From Caryophanales bacterium UBA3260 (GTDB taxonomy: Bacteria > Bacillota_I > Bacilli_A > RF39 > UBA660): 7,496 nucleotides of DNA. Positions 5,800 to 7,496 of this stretch are shown in pieces. A program made the translations under genes and the position numbers. The stretch spans positions 1-7,496 of the forward strand of contig DEUO01000088.1 of assembly GCA_002362595.1 (NCBI GenBank), in the 5' to 3' direction. Position 1 is the stretch's first letter. Each line of letters opens with the position of its first letter. The notes beneath the pieces are model-generated. The model did not search any database. It saw only the letters and a list, made by a program, of their open reading frames with translations, and had not been told where the DNA came from.

Positions 5800-6726
5800 A
5801 TGATATTTATAACAGGTGATACTCATGGAGAATTTTATAGATTAAGCCATTTAAAGCAAACAGATGATGATATGATTATTATTTTAGGAGATGCTGGAAT
5901 CAATTATTATTTAAATGGTAAGGATCAAAAATTAAAAGAGTTTATAAGTTTATATAAAATAAAACTATTTTGCATTCAGGGTAATCATGAAGAAAGACCA
6001 GAGAATATTTCAACATATAAAGAAATAGATATGTTTGGTGGCAAAGTATATATAGAAGAAAGATTTCCTTATATTATTTTTGCTAAAAATGGAGAATGTT
6101 ATGAAATCGGAAACAAAAAAGTTCTTGTAATTGGTGGAGCTTATTCAGTAGATAAAGATTATAGATTATCTAGTGGATATCAATGGTTTAAAGATGAACA
6201 GTTAACTGAAAAAGAAAAAGAAGAAATATTAAGTAAATATAAAGATAAACATATTGATGTAATATTATCTCATACATGTCCTTTAAAATATGAGCCAACA
6301 GAAACATTTATAACATTTATAGACCAATCTAAAGTAGATAAATCAATGGAAAAATTTTTGGATATTGTAGAAGAAACAATAGATTATGATAAGTGGTACT
6401 GTGGGCATTATCATTTAGAAAAACAAGTAGATAAAATAGAGTTTATGTTTGGTAGAATTAAAGATTTTCAGACAGGAGAATTTGTACCTAAATATGATTA
6501 TTTAAATGGATATGAGATAGTTAGAGATTTTTGTACTGTAGAAGAAGTATTTAAAGATAATGGAGTATTTTGTCCTAAATGCAAATCTCAAGATATAGTG
6601 ATCCAAAAAGGTGATGGTGAAATAATAGAAGGATTTGATGTTATTGCGGTTGTTTGTAATAAATGTAAAAAAGTATATGGATTCAGTGATGTCTTTTATA
6701 AGCCTCATTGTCCTAGAGAATTGTAG
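5800..6726 (+). CDS. Calcineurin-like metallophosphoesterase with C-terminal zinc ribbon
   Basis: A 308-residue protein with the full metallophosphoesterase signature in order: GDTHGE (Asp7, His9), GDAG (Asp31), GNHE (Asn62, His63), SHTCP (His158) and GHYH (His203, His205). These bind the two-metal centre and hydrolyse a phosphomonoester or diester; the physiological substrate is not evident. Similar intracellular phosphoesterases usually end soon after the strand that follows GHYH. Here about 60 extra residues carry CPKC (Cys258, Cys261) and CNKC (Cys286, Cys289), a zinc ribbon that suggests nucleic-acid or protein contact. No signal peptide or membrane segment is seen. ATG 5800 follows AGGAGA (5785-5790). 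A weak promoter may be TTGCAC (5733-5738) with TTTATA (5757-5762), spacer 18. It is probably first in an operon with the next two genes; only 7 nt separate its stop from the next ATG. Confidence 0.9.
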   Translation: MIFITGDTHGEFYRLSHLKQTDDDMIIILGDAGINYYLNGKDQKLKEFISLYKIKLFCIQGNHEERPENISTYKEIDMFGGKVYIEERFPYIIFAKNGECYEIGNKKVLVIGGAYSVDKDYRLSSGYQWFKDEQLTEKEKEEILSKYKDKHIDVILSHTCPLKYEPTETFITFIDQSKVDKSMEKFLDIVEETIDYDKWYCGHYHLEKQVDKIEFMFGRIKDFQTGEFVPKYDYLNGYEIVRDFCTVEEVFKDNGVFCPKCKSQDIVIQKGDGEIIEGFDVIAVVCNKCKKVYGFSDVFYKPHCPREL

Positions 6727-6733
6727 GTGAAGT

Positions 6734-7247
6734 ATGAAACGAATAAATTCAAATGTATATACAAGAGGAAAGTTTGGAAAAAATCCCAGAGAAACAGTTG
6801 ATACTGATAATGAATTTCTTTATTCTCATGGGATATATCCAACAAAAATAAAAAAAGAAGATTTGCCAGAAAGTTATGTAGAGATCCGTAGTAGAGTAAT
6901 TTGGTATATGCTTGGCTATGTAAAAACAGCTGATGTAGTTGATATAGATTACATACCATTAAAGATTAATCATTTGTTTAAAGATGATTATATGTATATA
7001 TCTTATAAAGACAAATTATCTTATAAAAACAATAGATATGGATTTATGGAAGTTACGAATTATGATGTATGTATTTGTGGAAATTCTATTATACCCGTTT
7101 TATTAGGAATTGAAAAATACTCTAATATATACTTCAAAAGTTAGAGAAAAAATAGAAAACAAGTTTAATTGGTGGAAAACTAATTACCCAGAAGATTGTA
7201 GTAGTTCTATTAAAACTATTGATGATATTTATGAAAAATATAAGTAG
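6734..7247 (+). pseudogene. Unknown protein gene disrupted by a frameshift near 7130
   Basis: From ATG 6734 (AGGTGA at 6725-6730 overlaps the previous stop) the frame runs 136 residues to TAG 7142-7144. Coding character continues in another frame to TAG 7245-7247, reading TSKVREKIENKFNWWKTNYP and on to DDIYEKYK. Removing one base at about 7130, inside ATATATA, joins ...GIEKYSNI to TSKVREK... and gives a continuous protein of about 170 residues. The second part has no start or ribosome binding site of its own. I do not recognise the family. It is soluble-looking, rich in Tyr, Lys and Asp, with a WYMLGYV segment and CICGNSIIPVL before the break. It may be a real mutation, a sequencing or assembly error, or an early stop in a still-functional shorter protein. 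No convincing slippery site for programmed shifting is present. Confidence 0.7.
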
Positions 7248-7263
7248 GAAAGTGGTGTAATTT

Positions 7264-7496
7264 ATGACATATAAAATATTAATAAATGCAGGATATAAAG
7301 AATTTGATGTTCCAAAAGATGAACAATATGCAAATAGATTTTTTCAAAAGAAAATAAAAGATAATAATGGAGTCAAATATTATATTGATGTATATGAATA
7401 TGAATTATATGATAGTTATAACTATGAGTTTATTTTAGTAACACAAAAAGATAAATTTTGGGTAAAAACTAAAATATATGCAATAGATTGTATGGA
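7264..7496 (+). CDS. Hypothetical protein, 3' end outside window
   Basis: The frame is open from ATG 7264 to the right edge, with 77 complete codons visible. It is preceded by a purine-rich GGAAAGTGGTG stretch (7247-7257) and starts 16 nt after the stop of the preceding gene, so it is probably co-transcribed with it. The sequence begins MTYKILINAGYKEFDVPKDE and continues with RFFQKKIKDNN, YYIDVYEYELYD and FILVTQKDKFWVKTKIYA. This looks like a small soluble alpha/beta protein with many aromatic residues. No signal peptide, membrane helix or catalytic motif is visible, and I do not recognise the family. Confidence 0.7.
   Translation, partial: MTYKILINAGYKEFDVPKDEQYANRFFQKKIKDNNGVKYYIDVYEYELYDSYNYEFILVTQKDKFWVKTKIYAIDCM

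Noticed and set aside
6502..6959. Reverse-strand frames opposite the phosphoesterase end and the following gene
   Set aside because: They lack ribosome binding sites and overlap strongly supported + strand coding sequence.
7120..7145. Programmed ribosomal frameshifting at the break in the 6734 gene
   Set aside because: There is no heptameric slippery sequence, strong downstream structure or Shine-Dalgarno-like stimulator at the junction.

Overview
The window is very AT-rich and reads with the standard bacterial code: TGG encodes Trp and TGA is used as a stop. Strong GGAGG/AGGTG-type ribosome binding sites, extended -10 promoters (TGnTATAAT), AGA as the usual Arg codon and short U-tailed hairpin terminators all point to a low-GC member of the Bacillota, probably an uncultured gut Clostridia/Bacilli lineage. 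The taxon is an inference from style and not a match to a known genome. All supported genes are on the + strand. I see no rRNA, tRNA, CRISPR array or transposase.

Layout. (1) 1-2288 is the 3' part of a large gene open at the left edge. Its product is a string of about eight divergent helix-turn-helix units that resemble sigma-70 region 4, with no other recognisable sigma region. (2) 2289-2584 is intergenic, with a perfect hairpin that has no U-tract, a terminator at 2400-2420 and an extended -10 promoter at 2458-2466. (3) 2585-4180 encodes an exported surface protein with a signal peptide, four Ig-like (BIG2-type) modules, an Asp/Lys-rich spacer and a C-terminal membrane anchor. The last two modules are a recent 288-nt tandem duplication. 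(4) 4213-4291 holds a terminator followed by a decayed copy of the start of an N-acetylmuramoyl-L-alanine amidase gene. (5) 4460-5312 is an antitoxin/Fic toxin pair overlapping by 8 nt. (6) 5353-5685 repeats the same terminator and leader, here followed by a more intact but still truncated amidase gene. The toxin-antitoxin module is therefore bracketed by two direct copies of the same junction. (7) 5800-7496 is a probable operon: a metallophosphoesterase with a C-terminal zinc ribbon, an unknown gene broken by a frameshift near 7130, and an unknown gene cut by the right edge.

This looks like an accessory region with signs of gene turnover: a toxin-antitoxin pair, two stages of decay of the same amidase 5' end, a frameshifted gene and a fresh domain duplication. 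The genes are mostly separated by their own terminators, so apart from the Fic pair and the phosphoesterase operon there is no evidence that they act together. The least ordinary items are the sigma-4-like repeat protein and the amidase-leader repeats flanking the Fic module.
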